A stretch of DNA of 64,000 nucleotides, from positions 3,359,001-3,423,000 of the forward strand of contig NC_079888.1 of assembly GCF_029227915.1 (NCBI RefSeq), in the 5' to 3' direction. The position numbers were made by a program, and so were the translations under genes. Under the pieces are notes generated by a model. It had not been told where the DNA came from and did not search any database. It saw nothing but the letters and a program-made list of their open reading frames with translations. Shown here one piece after another: positions 22,331 to 34,506 of this stretch. Origin of the DNA: Hydractinia symbiolongicarpus. Its lineage: Eukaryota; Cnidaria; Hydrozoa; Anthoathecata; Hydractiniidae. Position 1 is the stretch's first letter; each line of letters opens with the position of its first letter.

Positions 22331-22770
22331 ACATTCTGTATTTTTGCGTATAGTGATCGATCATGTGCATATCGTCAATCAAAGTGTCTGCATTAGAATA
22401 ATAAAGAAGTGATAAATATATTTAAGTCCTTCAATCAATGTATGTTGCATACCGCGCAGACAATTTACCCATTCCATTTTTCAAACATAGGTAGAGGCAC
22501 TATATGTTAAAGGCGAAGTTTCAGAAAAAGACGGTGTTTTTTCTTAAGTGATTCAATGGTCCGCTGCTGAATGATCCGACGATTGCTTACAATCATTTCA
22601 CTTAAATTATTGATGTCATTTTCGACTTTCATGTCCAATCGCAAAAATAGGACCGCGTGTTTCTTGTCACATAATAGGCACTCCGTTCACGTAAATTTGA
22701 ATATACGGTAGTTCGTCCAGTGAAGATTTTCATTCAGTTTCCTTATTGCTGCCACAAGTCATGTGTCATA

Positions 22771-22843
22771 CGGGAATTAGCTCATATAGTAGAGCGCTCG
22801 CTTCGCATGCGAAAGGTACCGGGATCGATGCCCGGATTCTCCA
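22771..22843 (+). tRNA. tRNA-Ala(CGC), degenerate
   Basis: CGC at 22804-22806. C1, D-loop AG and C27:A43. It looks like a hybrid: the upstream flank and 5' half match the copy at 18064, the 3' half matches 17132. Confidence 0.65.
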
Positions 22844-23286
22844 ACATTCTGTATTATTGCGTATAAATGTCGATCATGTGCATATCGTCATTCAAAGTGT
22901 TTGCATTAGTATAATGTAATAATTAGAAATATAGTTTTATATTCCTTCAACCAATGTATGTTGCATCCCGCGCAGACAATTTAGCCAATCCATTGTGCAC
23001 ACGTCGGTAAAGGCAACATACGGTAAAGGCGAAGTTGTAGATGAAGACGGTGTTCTTTCTTAAGTGATTTGATGATCCGCTGCTGAATGATCCGACGATT
23101 GCTTACAATAATTTCACTTAAATTAATGATCGGATTCTCAACTTTCGCAACCAAACGTAAGAATAGGACCGCGTGTTTCTTGTCACATAACAGCCAGTCT
23201 GTTAAAGTAAACTTGAATATACGGTAGTACGTCCAGTAAAGATTCTCATTCAATTTCCTTATTGCTGTCACAAGTCATGTGTCATA

Positions 23287-23359
23287 GGGGAATTAGCTCA
23301 TATTGTAGAGCGCTCGTTTCGCATCCGAGAAGTACCGGGATCGATGCCCGGATTCTCCA
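23287..23359 (+). tRNA. tRNA-Ala(CGC), one mispair
   Basis: CGC at 23320-23322. Duplicate of 17648 (offset 5639). Confidence 0.75.
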
Positions 23360-23702
23360 ACATTCTGTATTATTGCGTATAGTGGTCGATCATGTGCCAA
23401 CAATAAATATATTTAAGTCCTTCAACCAATGTATGTTGCATACCGCGCAGACAATTTACCCAATAAATTTTTGCAAACGTCGGTAAAGGTACTATGTGTT
23501 GAAGGCGAAGTTTCAGATAAAGACGGTGTTCTTTCTTAAGTAATTCGATGATCCGCTGCTGATAGATCCGACGATTGCTTACAATAATGTGTTTTTTGTC
23601 ACATAATAGGCAGTCTGCTCACGTAAATGTGATTATACGGTAGTTCGTCCAGTGAAGATTTTCATTCAGTTTCCTTATTGCTGTCACAAGTCATGTGTCA
23701 TA

Positions 23703-23775
23703 CGGGAATTAGCTCATATAGTAGAGCGCTCGCTTCGCATGCGAGAGGTACCGCGATCGATGTTCGGATTCTCCA
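23703..23775 (+). tRNA. tRNA-Ala(CGC), degenerate
   Basis: CGC at 23736-23738. Duplicate of 18064 (offset 5639). Confidence 0.6.
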
Positions 23776-24214
23776 ACATTCTGTATTATTGCATATAGTG
23801 GTTGATAATGTGCATATCGTCAATCAAAATGTCTGCAATAGTATAATAAAATAATTATAAATATAATTAGTCCTTCAACCAATGTATGTTGCATACCGCG
23901 CAGACAATTTACCCAATCCTATTTGCAAACATCGGTAAGGGCACTATATGTTACAGGCGAAGTTGCAGATAAGGACGCTGTTCTTTCTAAAGTGATTCGA
24001 TGATCTGCTGCTGAATGATCCGACGATTGCTTACAATCATTTCACTTACATTAATAATGGGATTCTCAACTTTGGCAACCAAACGTAAGAATAGGACCGC
24101 GTGCTTCTTGTCACATAACAGCCAGTCTGTTAAAGTAAACTTGAATATACGGTAGTTCGTCCAGTAAAGATTCTCATTCAATTTCCTTATTGCTGTCACA
24201 AGTCAAATGTCATA

Positions 24215-24287
24215 GGGGAATTAGCTCATATTGTAGAGCGCTCGCTTCGCATGCGAGAGGTACCGGGATCGATGCCCGGATTCTCCA
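24215..24287 (+). tRNA. tRNA-Ala(CGC), fully paired
   Basis: CGC at 24248-24250. Duplicate of 18576. Confidence 0.87.
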
Positions 24288-24731
24288 ACATTCTGTATTA
24301 ATCCGTATAGTGTTTGATCATGTGCATATCGTCAATCAATGTGTCTGCATTAGTATAATGTTATAATTAGAAATATATTTTTATATTCCTTCAACCAATG
24401 TATGTGGCATACCGCGCAGACAATTTAGCCAATCCATTGTGCGCACGTCGGTTAAGGCAACATACGGTAAAGGCGAAGTTGTAGATGAAGACGGTGTTCT
24501 TTCTTAAGTGATTCGATGATCCGCTGCTGAATGATCCGATGATTGCTTACAATAATTTCACTTAAAATAATGCTGTGATTGTCGACTTTCATAACCAAAC
24601 GTAAGAATAGGACTGCGTGTTTCTTGTCACATAATAGGCAGTCTGTTCACGTAGAATTTGAATATACGGCAGTTCATCCAGTGAAGATTATCAGTCAAAA
24701 ACCTTACTGCTGTCAAAAGTCATATGTCATA

Positions 24732-24804
24732 GGGGAATTAGCTCTTATTGTAGAGCGCTCGCTTCGCATGCGAGAGGTATCGGGATCGATTCCCGGATTC
24801 TCCA
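24732..24804 (+). tRNA. tRNA-Ala(CGC), fully paired, recombinant unit
   Basis: CGC at 24765-24767. tRNA and downstream match 19546, while the upstream flank matches that of 19093. Confidence 0.82.
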
Positions 24805-25247
24805 ACACTCGGTAATATTGCGTATGGTGTTTGATCATGTGCATATTGTCAATCAAAGTGTCTGCATTAGCATAATATAATAATTAGAAATATTGTTTTA
24901 TATTCCTTCAGCCAATGTATGTTGCATACCGTGCAGACATATTAGCCAATCCATTGTACACACGTCGGTAAAGGCAACATATGGTATAGTCGAATTTGTA
25001 TATGAAGACGGTGTTCTTTCTTAAGTGATTCGATGATCCATTGCTGAATGATCTGACGATTGCTTACAATAATTTCACTTAATTTATTGATGTGACTATC
25101 GACTTTCATGTCCAATCGTAAAAATAGGACCGGGTGTTTCTTGTAACATAATAGGCAGTCTGTTCACGTAAACTTCAATATACGGTAACTCGTGCAGTGA
25201 AGATTTTCATTCAATTTCTTTACTGCTGTCACAAGTCATATGTCATA

Positions 25248-25320
25248 GGGGAATTAAATCATATGGTAGAGCGCTCGCTTTGAATCCAAAAAGTACCGGA
25301 ATCCATGCCCGGATTCTCCA
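25248..25320 (+). pseudogene. tRNA-Ala-like, anticodon arm destroyed
   Basis: TGA-like loop at 25281-25283. Duplicate of 20062. Confidence 0.8.
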
Positions 25321-25760
25321 ACATTCTGTATTAGTGCGTATAGTGGTCGATCATGTACATATCGTCAATCAAAGTGTCTGCATTAGTATAATAAAATAAT
25401 TAGAAATATATTTAAGTTCTTCAAATAATGTATATTTCATACCCCGCAAACAATTTAGCCTATCCATTGTGCACACGTCTTTAAAGGCACTATACGTTAA
25501 AGGCAAAGTTGTATATAAAGACGGTGTTCTTTCTTAAGTGATTCGACGATCCGTTGCTGAATGATCCGAAGATTGCTTACAATAATTTCACTTAAATTAA
25601 TGATGTGATTCTCGACTTTCATGTCCAATCGTAAAAATAGGACCGCGTGTTTCTTGTCACATAATAGGCAGTCTGTTCACGTAAATTTGAATACACGGTT
25701 GTTCGTCCAGTGAAGATTCTCATTCAATTTCCTTACTGCTGTCACAAGTCATATGTGATA

Positions 25761-25833
25761 AGGGAATTAGCTCATATGGTAGAGCGCTCGCTTCGCATGC
25801 GAGAGGTACCGGGATCGATGCCCAGATTCTCCA
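25761..25833 (+). tRNA. tRNA-Ala(CGC), A1, T-stem mispair
   Basis: CGC at 25794-25796. Duplicate of 20575. Confidence 0.72.
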
Positions 25834-26346
25834 ATATTCTGTATCATGGCGTATAGTGGTCGATAATGTGCATATCGTCAATCAAAGTGTCTGCAATAGT
25901 ATAATAAAGCAATTATAAATATATTTAATTCCTTCAACCAATTTCCTTCAATCAAAGTGTCTCCATTAGTATAATAAAATAATTAGAAATATATTTTTTT
26001 AGTACTTCAACAAATGTGTGTTGCATACCGCGCAGACAGTTTAGCCAATCCATTGTGCAAACGTTGGTAAAGGCACTATACGTTAAAGTCAAAGTTGTAG
26101 ATAAAGACGGTGTTCTTTCTTAAGTGATTCGACGATCCGTTGCTGAATGATCCGAAGATTGCTTACAATAATTTCACTTAAATTAATGATGTGATTCTCG
26201 ACTTTCATGTCCAATCGTAAAAATAGGACCGCGTGTTTCTTGTCACATAATAGGCATTCTGTTCACGTAAATTTGAATATACGGTTGTTCGTCCAGTGAA
26301 GATTCTCATTCAATTTCCTTACTGCTGTCACAAGTCATATTTCATA

Positions 26347-26419
26347 AGCGAATTAGCTCATATGGTAGAGCGCTCGCTTCGCATGCGAGAGGTAACGGGA
26401 TCGATGCCCAGATTCTCCA
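26347..26419 (+). tRNA. tRNA-Ala(CGC), acceptor damaged
   Basis: CGC at 26380-26382. Starts AGCG, so A1 and C3 break the acceptor and G3:U70; T-stem ACGGG/CCCAG. Confidence 0.6.
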
Positions 26420-26932
26420 ACATTCTGTATTATTGCGTATGGTGGTCAATCATGTGCATATCGTTAATCAAAGTGTCTGCATTGGCATAATAAGATAATT
26501 AGAAATATATTTAAGTCCTTCAACCAATGTCCTTCAATCAAAGTGTCTCCATTAGTATATAAAAATAATTAGAAATATATATTTTTAGTAATTCAACATA
26601 TGTATGTTGCATTCCGCGCAGATAGTTTAGACAATCCATTGTGCAAACGTCGGTAAAGGGACTATACGTTAAAGGGGAAGTTGTAGATGAAGACGGTTTT
26701 CTTTCTTATGGGATTTGCTGATCCGCTGCTGCATGATCCGACGATTGCTTACAATAATTTCACTTACATTAATGATGGGATTCTCAACTTTCGCAACCAA
26801 ACGTAAGAATAGGACCACGTGTTTCTTGTCACATAACAGCCAGTCTGTTAAAGTAAACTTGAATATACAGTAGTTCGTCCAGTAAAGATTGTCATTCAAT
26901 TTCCTTATTGCTGTCAGAAGTCATATGTCATA

Positions 26933-27005
26933 GGGGAATTAGCTCTTATTGTAGAGCGCTCGCTTCGCATGCGAGAGGTACCGGGATCGATTCCCGGATT
27001 CTCCA
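26933..27005 (+). tRNA. tRNA-Ala(CGC), fully paired
   Basis: CGC at 26966-26968. G18 to T, T-loop ATCGATT, all stems paired. Confidence 0.85.
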
Positions 27006-27448
27006 ACATTCGGTAATATTGCCTATCGTGTTTGATCATGTGCATATCGTCAATCAAAGTGTCTGCATTAGCATAATATAATAATTAGAAATATTGTTTT
27101 ATATTCCTTCAACCAATGTATGTTGCATACCGTGCAGACATATTAGCCAATCCATTGTACACACGTCGGTAAAGGCAACATATGGTATAGTCGAAGTTGT
27201 ATATGAAGACGGTGTTCTTTCTTAAGTGATTCGATGATCCATTGCTGAATGAGCCGACGATTGCTTACAATAATTTCACTTAATTTATTGATGTGACTTT
27301 CGACTTTCATGTCCAATCGTAAAAATAGGACCGGGTGTTTCTTGTAACATAATAGGCAGTCTGTTCACGTAAATTTCAATATACGGCAACTCGTGCAGTG
27401 AAGATTTTCATTCACTTTCTTTACTGCTGTCACAAGTCATATGTCATA

Positions 27449-27521
27449 GGGGAATTAACCCATATGGTAGAGCGCTCGCTTTGCATCCAAAAAGTACCGG
27501 AATCCATGCCCGGATTCTCCA
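27449..27521 (+). pseudogene. tRNA-Ala-like, TGC loop, broken stem
   Basis: TGC at 27482-27484, but the 3' anticodon strand is CCAAA. D-stem AACC and B box ATCCATG are also broken. Confidence 0.75.
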
Positions 27522-27961
27522 ACATTCTGTATTAGTGCGTATAGTGGTCGATCATGTACATATCGTCAATCAAAGTGTCTGCATTAGTATAATAAAATAT
27601 TTAGAAATATATTTAAGTCCTTCAAATAATGTATATTTCATACCCCGCAAACAATTTAGCCAATCCATTGTGCACACGTCTTTAAAGGCACTATACGTTA
27701 AAGGCAAAGTTGTAGATAAAGACGGTGTTCTTTCTTAAGTGATTCGACGATCCGTTGCTGAATGATCCGAAGATTGCTTACAATAATTTCACTTAAATTA
27801 ATGATGTGATTCTCGACTTTCATGTCCAATCGTAAAAATAGGACCGCGTGTTTCTTGTCACATAATAGGCATTCTGTTCACGTAAATTTGAATATACGGT
27901 TGTTCGTCCAGTGAAGATTCTCATTCAATTTCCTTATTGCTGTCACAAGTCATATGTCATA

Positions 27962-28034
27962 GGGGAATTAGCTCATATGGTAGAGCGCTCGCTTCGCATG
28001 CAAGAGGTACCGGGATCGATGTCCAGATTCTCCA
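27962..28034 (+). tRNA. tRNA-Ala(CGC), two mispairs
   Basis: CGC at 27995-27997. GCAAG in the anticodon stem and TCCAG in the T-stem. Confidence 0.7.
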
Positions 28035-28547
28035 ACATTCTGTATCATGGCGTATAGTGGTCGATCATGTGCATATCGTCAATCAAAGTGTCTGCAATAA
28101 TATAATAAAGCAATTATAAATATATTTAATTCCTTCAACCAATTTCCTTCAATCAAACTGTCTCCATTAGTATAATAAAATAATTAGAAATATATTTTTT
28201 TAGTACTTCAACAAATGTGTGTTGCATACCGCGCAGACAGTTTAGCCAATCCATTGTGCAAACGTCGGTAAAGGCACTATACGTTAAAGTCGAAGTTGTA
28301 GATGAAGACGGTGGTGTTTCTTAAGTGATTTGATGATCTGCTGTTAAATGATCCGACGATTGCTTACAATAATTTCACTTACATTAATGATGGGATTCCT
28401 AACTTTTGCAACCAAGCGTAAGAATAGAACCGCGTGTTTCTTGTCACATAACAGCCAGTCTGTTAAAGTAAACTTGAATATACGGTAGTTCGTCCAGTAA
28501 AGATTCTCATTCAATTTCCTTATTGCTGTCACAAGTCATATGTCATA

Positions 28548-28620
28548 GGGGAATTAGCTCATATGGTAGAGCGCACGCTTCGCATGCGAGAGGTACCGGC
28601 ATCCATGCCCAGATTCTCCA
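28548..28620 (+). tRNA. tRNA-Ala(CGC), degenerate
   Basis: CGC at 28581-28583. A28:A42 mismatch, T-stem CCGGC/CCCAG, B box ATCCATG. Confidence 0.6.
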
Positions 28621-29063
28621 ATATTCTGTATTATTGCGTATAGTGGTCGATCATGTGCATATCGTTAATCAAAGTGCCTGCATTTGTATAATAAAATAAT
28701 TAGAAATATATTTTTTTAGTACTTCAACAAATGTGTGTTGCATACCGCGCAGACAGTTTAGCCAATCCATTGTCCAAACGTCGGTAAAGGCACTATACGT
28801 TAAAGGCGAAGTTGTAGATGAAGACGGTGTTCTTTCTTTAGTGATTTGATGATCCGCTGCTGAATGATCCGACGATTGCTTACAATAACTTCACATACAT
28901 TAATGATGGGATTCTCAATTTTCGCAACCAAACGTAAGAATAAGACCGCGTGTTTCATGTCACATGACAGCCACTCTGTTAAAGTAAACTTGAATATACG
29001 GTAGTTCGGCCAGTAAAGATTCTCATTCAATTTCCTTATTGCTGTCACAAGTCATATGTCATA

Positions 29064-29135
29064 GGGGAATTAGCTCATATGGTAGAGCGCTCGCTTCGCA
29101 TGCGAGAGGTACCGGGATCGATGCCGGATTCTCCA
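29064..29135 (+). tRNA. tRNA-Ala(CGC), 72 nt
   Basis: CGC at 29097-29099. One C is missing from the 3' T-stem, leaving a 4-bp CCGG stem with an 8-nt loop; the rest is consensus. Confidence 0.7.
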
Positions 29136-29648
29136 ACATTCTGTATCATTGCGTATAGTGGTCGATCATGTGATTATCGTCAATTAAAGTGTCTGCAATA
29201 GTATAATAAAGTAATTATAAATATATTTAATTCCTTCAACCAATGTCCTTCAATCAAAGTGTCTCCATCAGTATAATAAAATAATTAGAAATATATTTTT
29301 TTAGTACTTCAACAAATGTATGTTGCATACCGCGCAGACAGTTTAGCCAATCCATTGTGCAAACGTCGGTAAAGGCACTATACGTTAAAGGCGAAGTTGT
29401 AGTTGAAGACGGTTTTCTCTCTTAAGTGATTTGATGATCCGCTGCTGAATGATCTGACGATTGCTTACAATAATTTTACTTACATTATTGATGGGATTCT
29501 CAACTTTCGCAACCAAACGTAAGAATAGAACCGCGTGTTTCTTGTCACATAACAGCCAGTCTGTTAAAGTAAACTTGAATATACGGTAGTTCGTCCAGTA
29601 AAGATTCTCATTCAATTTCCTTATTGCTGTCACAAGTCATATGTCATA

Positions 29649-29721
29649 GGGGAATTAGCTCATATGGTAGAGCGCACGCTTCGCATGCGAGAGGTACCGG
29701 CATCCATGCCCAGATTCTCCA
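29649..29721 (+). tRNA. tRNA-Ala(CGC), degenerate
   Basis: CGC at 29682-29684. Duplicate of 28548 at +1101. Confidence 0.6.
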
Positions 29722-30164
29722 ATATTCTGTATTATTGCGTATAGTGGTCGATCATGTGCATATCGTTAATCAAAGTGCCTGCATTTGTATAATAAAATAA
29801 TTAGAAATATATTTTTTTAGTACTTCAACAAATGTGTGTTGCATACCGCGCAGACAGTTTAGCCAATCCATTGTCCAAACGTCGGTAAAGGCACTATACG
29901 TTAAAGGCGAAGTTGTAGATGAAGACGGTGTTCTTTCTTTAGTGATTTGATGATCCGCTGCTGAATGATCCGACGATTGCTTACAATAACTTCACATACA
30001 TTAATGATGGGATTCTCAATTTTCGCAACCAAACGTAAGAATAGGACCGCGTGTTTCATGTCACATGACAGCCACTCTGTTAAAGTAAACTTGAATATAC
30101 GGTAATTCGGCCAGTAAAGATTCTCATTCAATTTCCTTATTGCTGTCACAAGTCCTATGTCATA

Positions 30165-30236
30165 GGGGAATTAGCTCATATGGTAGAGCGCTCGCTTCGC
30201 ATGCGAGAGGTACCGGGATCGATGCCGGATTCTCCA
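30165..30236 (+). tRNA. tRNA-Ala(CGC), 72 nt, crossover unit
   Basis: CGC at 30198-30200. tRNA and upstream flank match 29064; the downstream flank switches to that of 26933. Confidence 0.7.
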
Positions 30237-30679
30237 ACATTCGGTAATATTGCCTATCGTGTTTGATCATGTGCATATCGTCAATCAAAGTGTCTGCATT
30301 AGCATAATATAATAATTAGAAATATTGTTTTATATTCCTTCAACCAATGTATGTTGCATACCGTGCAGACATATTAGCCAATCCATTGTACACACGTCGG
30401 TAAAGGCAACATATGGTATAGTCGAAGTTGTATATGAAGACGGTGTTCTTTCTTAAGTGATTCGATGATCCATTGCTGAATGAGCCGACGATTGCTTACA
30501 ATAATTTCACTTAATTTATTGATGTGACTTTCGACTTTCATGTCCAATCGTAAAAATAGGACCGGGTGTTTCTTGTAACATAATAGGCAGTCTGTTCACG
30601 TAAATTTCAATATACGGCAACTCGTGCAGTGAAGATTTTCATTCACTTTCTTTACTGCTGTCACAAGTCATATGTCATA

Positions 30680-30752
30680 GGGGAATTAACCCATATGGTA
30701 GAGCGCTCGCTTTGCATCCAAAAAGTACCGGAATCCATGCCCGGATTCTCCA
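30680..30752 (+). pseudogene. tRNA-Ala-like, TGC loop, broken stem
   Basis: TGC at 30713-30715. Duplicate of 27449 at +3231. Confidence 0.75.
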
Positions 30753-31192
30753 ACATTCTGTATTAGTGCGTATAGTGGTCGATCATGTACATATCGTCAA
30801 TCAAAGTGTCTGCATTAGTATAATAAAATATTTAGAAATATATTTAAGTCCTTCAAATAATGTATATTTCATACCCCGCAAACAATTTAGCCAATCCATT
30901 GTGCACACGTCTTTAAAGGCACTATACGTTAAAGGCAAAGTTGTAGATAAAGACGGTGTTCTTTCTTAAGTGATTCGACGATCCGTTGCTGAATGATCCG
31001 AAGATTGCTTACAATAATTTCACTTAAATTAATGATGTGATTCTCGACTTTCATGTCCAATCGTAAAAATAGGACCGCGTGTTTCTTGTCACATAATAGG
31101 CATTCTGTTCACGTAAATTTGAATATACGGTTGTTCGTCCAGTGAAGATTCTCATTCAATTTCCTTATTGCTGTCACAAGTCATATGTCATA

Positions 31193-31265
31193 GGGGAATT
31201 AGCTCATATGGTAGAGCGCTCGCTTCGCATGCAAGAGGTACCGGGATCGATGTCCAGATTCTCCA
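31193..31265 (+). tRNA. tRNA-Ala(CGC), two mispairs
   Basis: CGC at 31226-31228. Duplicate of 27962. Confidence 0.7.
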
Positions 31266-31778
31266 ACATTCTGTATCATGGCGTATAGTGGTCGATCATG
31301 TGCATATCGTCAATCAAAGTGTCTGCAATAATATAATAAAGCAATTATAAATATATTTAATTCCTTCAACCAATTTCCTTCAATCAAACTGTCTCCATTA
31401 GTATAATAAAATAATTAGAAATATATTTTTTTAGTACTTCAACAAATGTGTGTTGCATACCGCGCAGACAGTTTAGCCAATCCATTGTGCAAACGTCGGT
31501 AAAGGCACTATACGTTAAAGTCGAAGTTGTAGATGAAGACGGTGGTGTTTCTTAAGTGATTTGATGATCTGCTGTTAAATGATCCGACGATTGCTTACAA
31601 TAATTTCACTTACATTAATGATGGGATTCCTAACTTTTGCAACCAAGCGTAAGAATAGAACCGCGTGTTTCTTGTCACATAACAGCCAGTCTGTTAAAGT
31701 AAACTTGAATATACGGTAGTTCGTCCAGTAAAGATTCTCATTCAATTTCCTTATTGCTGTCACAAGTCATATGTCATA

Positions 31779-31851
31779 GGGGAATTAGCTCATATGGTAG
31801 AGCGCACGCTTCGCATGCGAGAGGTACCGGCATCCATGCCCAGATTCTCCA
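31779..31851 (+). tRNA. tRNA-Ala(CGC), degenerate
   Basis: CGC at 31812-31814. Duplicate of 28548. Confidence 0.6.
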
Positions 31852-32294
31852 ATATTCTGTATTATTGCGTATAGTGGTCGATCATGTGCATATCGTTAAT
31901 CAAAGTGCCTGCATTTGTATAATAAAATAATTAGAAATATATTTTTTTAGTACTTCAACAAATGTGTGTTGCATACCGCGCAGACAGTTTAGCCAATCCA
32001 TTGTCCAAACGTCGGTAAAGGCACTATACGTTAAAGGCGAAGTTGTAGATGAAGACGGTGTTCTTTCTTTAGTGATTTGATGATCCGCTGCTGAATGATC
32101 CGACGATTGCTTACAATAACTTCACATACATTAATGATGGGATTCTCAATTTTCGCAACCAAACGTAAGAATAAGACCGCGTGTTTCATGTCACATGACA
32201 GCCACTCTGTTAAAGTAAACTTGAATATACGGTAGTTCGGCCAGTAAAGATTCTCATTCAAATTCCTTATTGCTGTCACAAGTCATATGTCATA

Positions 32295-32366
32295 GGGGAA
32301 TTAGCTCATATGGTAGAGCGCTCGCTTCGCATGCGAGAGGTACCGGGATCGATGCCGGATTCTCCA
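32295..32366 (+). tRNA. tRNA-Ala(CGC), 72 nt
   Basis: CGC at 32328-32330. Duplicate of 29064. Confidence 0.7.
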
Positions 32367-32879
32367 ACATTCTGTATCATTGCGTATAGTGGTCGATCAT
32401 GTGATTATCGTCAATTAAAGTGTCTGCAATAGTATAATAAAGTAATTATAAATATATTTAATTCCTTCAACCAATGTCCTTCAATCAAAGTGTCTCCATC
32501 AGTATAATAAAATAATTAGAAATATATTTTTTTAGTACTTCAACAAATGTATGTTGCATACCGCGCAGACAGTTTAGCCAATCCATTGTGCAAACGTCGG
32601 TAAAGGCACTATACGTTAAAGGCGAAGTTGTAGTTGAAGACGGTTTTCTCTCTTAAGTGATTTGATGATCCGCTGCTGAATGATCTGACGATTGCTTACA
32701 ATAATTTTACTTACATTATTGATGGGATTCTCAACTTTCGCAACCAAACGTAAGAATAGAACCGCGTGTTTCTTGTCACATAACAGCCAGTCTGTTAAAG
32801 TAAACTTGAATATACGGTAGTTCGTCCAGTAAAGATTCTCATTCAATTTCCTTATTGCTGTCACAAGTCATATGTCATA

Positions 32880-32952
32880 GGGGAATTAGCTCATATGGTA
32901 GAGCGCACGCTTCGCATGCGAGAGGTACCGGCATCCATGCCCAGATTCTCCA
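32880..32952 (+). tRNA. tRNA-Ala(CGC), degenerate
   Basis: CGC at 32913-32915. Duplicate of 29649. Confidence 0.6.
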
Positions 32953-33395
32953 ATATTCTGTATTATTGCGTATAGTGGTCGATCATGTGCATATCGTTAA
33001 TCAAAGTGCCTGCATTTGTATAATAAAATAATTAGAAATATATTTTTTTAGTACTTCAACAAATGTGTGTTGCATACCGCGCAGACAGTTTAGCCAATCC
33101 ATTGTCCAAACGTCGGTAAAGGCACTATACGTTAAAGGCGAAGTTGTAGATGAAGACGGTGTTCTTTCTTTAGTGATTTGATGATCCGCTGCTGAATGAT
33201 CCGACGATTGCTTACAATAACTTCACATACATTAATGATGGGATTCTCAATTTTCGCAACCAAACGTAAGAATAGGACCGCGTGTTTCATGTCACATGAC
33301 AGCCACTCTGTTAAAGTAAACTTGAATATACGGTAATTCGGCCAGTAAAGATTCTCATTCAATTTCCTTATTGCTGTCACAAGTCCTATGTCATA

Positions 33396-33467
33396 GGGGA
33401 ATTAGCTCATATGGTAGAGCGCTCGCTTCGCATGCGAGAGGTACCGGGATCGATGCCGGATTCTCCA
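33396..33467 (+). tRNA. tRNA-Ala(CGC), 72 nt
   Basis: CGC at 33429-33431. Duplicate of 30165, but here the downstream flank is that of 29064. Confidence 0.7.
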
Positions 33468-33980
33468 ACATTCTGTATCATTGCGTATAGTGGTCGATCA
33501 TGTGATTATCGTCAATTAAAGTGTCTGCAATAGTATAATAAAGTAATTATAAATATATTTAATTCCTTCAACCAATGTCCTTCAATCAAAGTGTCTCCAT
33601 CAGTATAATAAAATAATTAGAAATATATTTTTTTAGTACTTCAACAAATGTATGTTGCATACCGCGCAGACAGTTTAGCCAATCCATTGTGCAAACGTCG
33701 GTAAAGGCACTATACGTTAAAGGCGAAGTTGTAGTTGAAGACGGTTTTCTCTCTTAAGTGATTTGATGATCCGCTGCTGAATGATCTGACGATTGCTTAC
33801 AATAATTTTACTTACATTATTGATGGGATTCTCAACTTTCGCAACCAAACGTAAGAATAGAACCGCGTGTTTCTTGTCACATAACAGCCAGTCTGTTAAA
33901 GTAAACTTGAATATACGGTAGTTCTTTCAGTAAATATTCTCATTCAATTTCCTTATTGTTGTTACAGGTCATATGTCATA

Positions 33981-34053
33981 GGGGAATTAGCTCATATTGC
34001 AGAGCGCTCGCTTCGCATCCGAGAAGTACCTGGATCGATGCCCGGATTCTCCA
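33981..34053 (+). tRNA. tRNA-Ala(CGC), two mispairs
   Basis: CGC at 34014-34016. C31:C39, T-stem CCTGG, D-loop TTGC. Confidence 0.7.
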
Positions 34054-34433
34054 ACATTCTGTATCCTTGCGTATAGTGGTCGATCATGTGCATATCGTCA
34101 ATCAAATTGTCTGCAATAGTATAATAAAGTAATTATAAATATATTTAAGTCCTTCAACCAATGTATGTTGCATACCGCGTAGGCAATTTACCCAATCCAT
34201 TTTGCAAACATCGGTAAAGGCACTATATGTTACAGGCGAAGTTGCAGACAAAGACGCTGTTCTTTCTTAAGTGATTCGATGATCGGCTGCTGAATAATCC
34301 GACGATTGCTTACGATAATGTGTTTTTTGTCACATAATAGGCAGTCTGCTCACGTAAATGTGATTATACGGTAGTTCGTCCAGTGAAGATTTTCATTCAG
34401 TTTCCTTATTGCTGTCACAAGTCATATGTCATA

Positions 34434-34506
34434 GGGGAATTAGCTCATATGGTAGAGCGCTCGCTTCGCATGCGAGAGGTACCGGGATCGATGCCCGGAT
34501 TCTCCA
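34434..34506 (+). tRNA. tRNA-Ala(CGC), exact consensus
   Basis: Decodes GCG. The acceptor GGGGAAT/ATTCTCC is fully paired and includes G3:U70. D-stem GCTC/GAGC, D-loop with GG, anticodon stem CTCGC/GCGAG around TTCGCAT (CGC at 34467-34469), five-base variable loop AGGTA, T-stem CCGGG/CCCGG around ATCGATG, and A73. No intron. A54 in place of T54 also occurs in animal tRNA-Ala genes I recall. No TTTT terminator follows within 100 nt. Confidence 0.93.

Larger units (their letters stand above)
15990..26300 (+). repeat. Higher-order repeat, offsets about 5.1-5.6 kb
   Basis: tRNAs at 16038 and 16620 recur at 21161 and 21743 (offset 5123). Those at 17648, 18064 and 18576 recur at 23287, 23703 and 24215 (offset 5639). 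Those at 19546, 20062 and 20575 recur at 24732, 25248 and 25761 (offset 5186). The flanks are near-identical by eye. Offset changes mark a unit gained before 22771 and one lost before 24732. Confidence 0.85.
27005..33466 (+). repeat. Higher-order repeat, two copies of 3231 bp (six units)
   Basis: Six consecutive tRNAs from 27449 to 30165 recur at exactly +3231 (30680 to 33396). Inside each copy a 1101-bp dimer is repeated (28548 to 29649, and 31779 to 32880). Confidence 0.9.
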
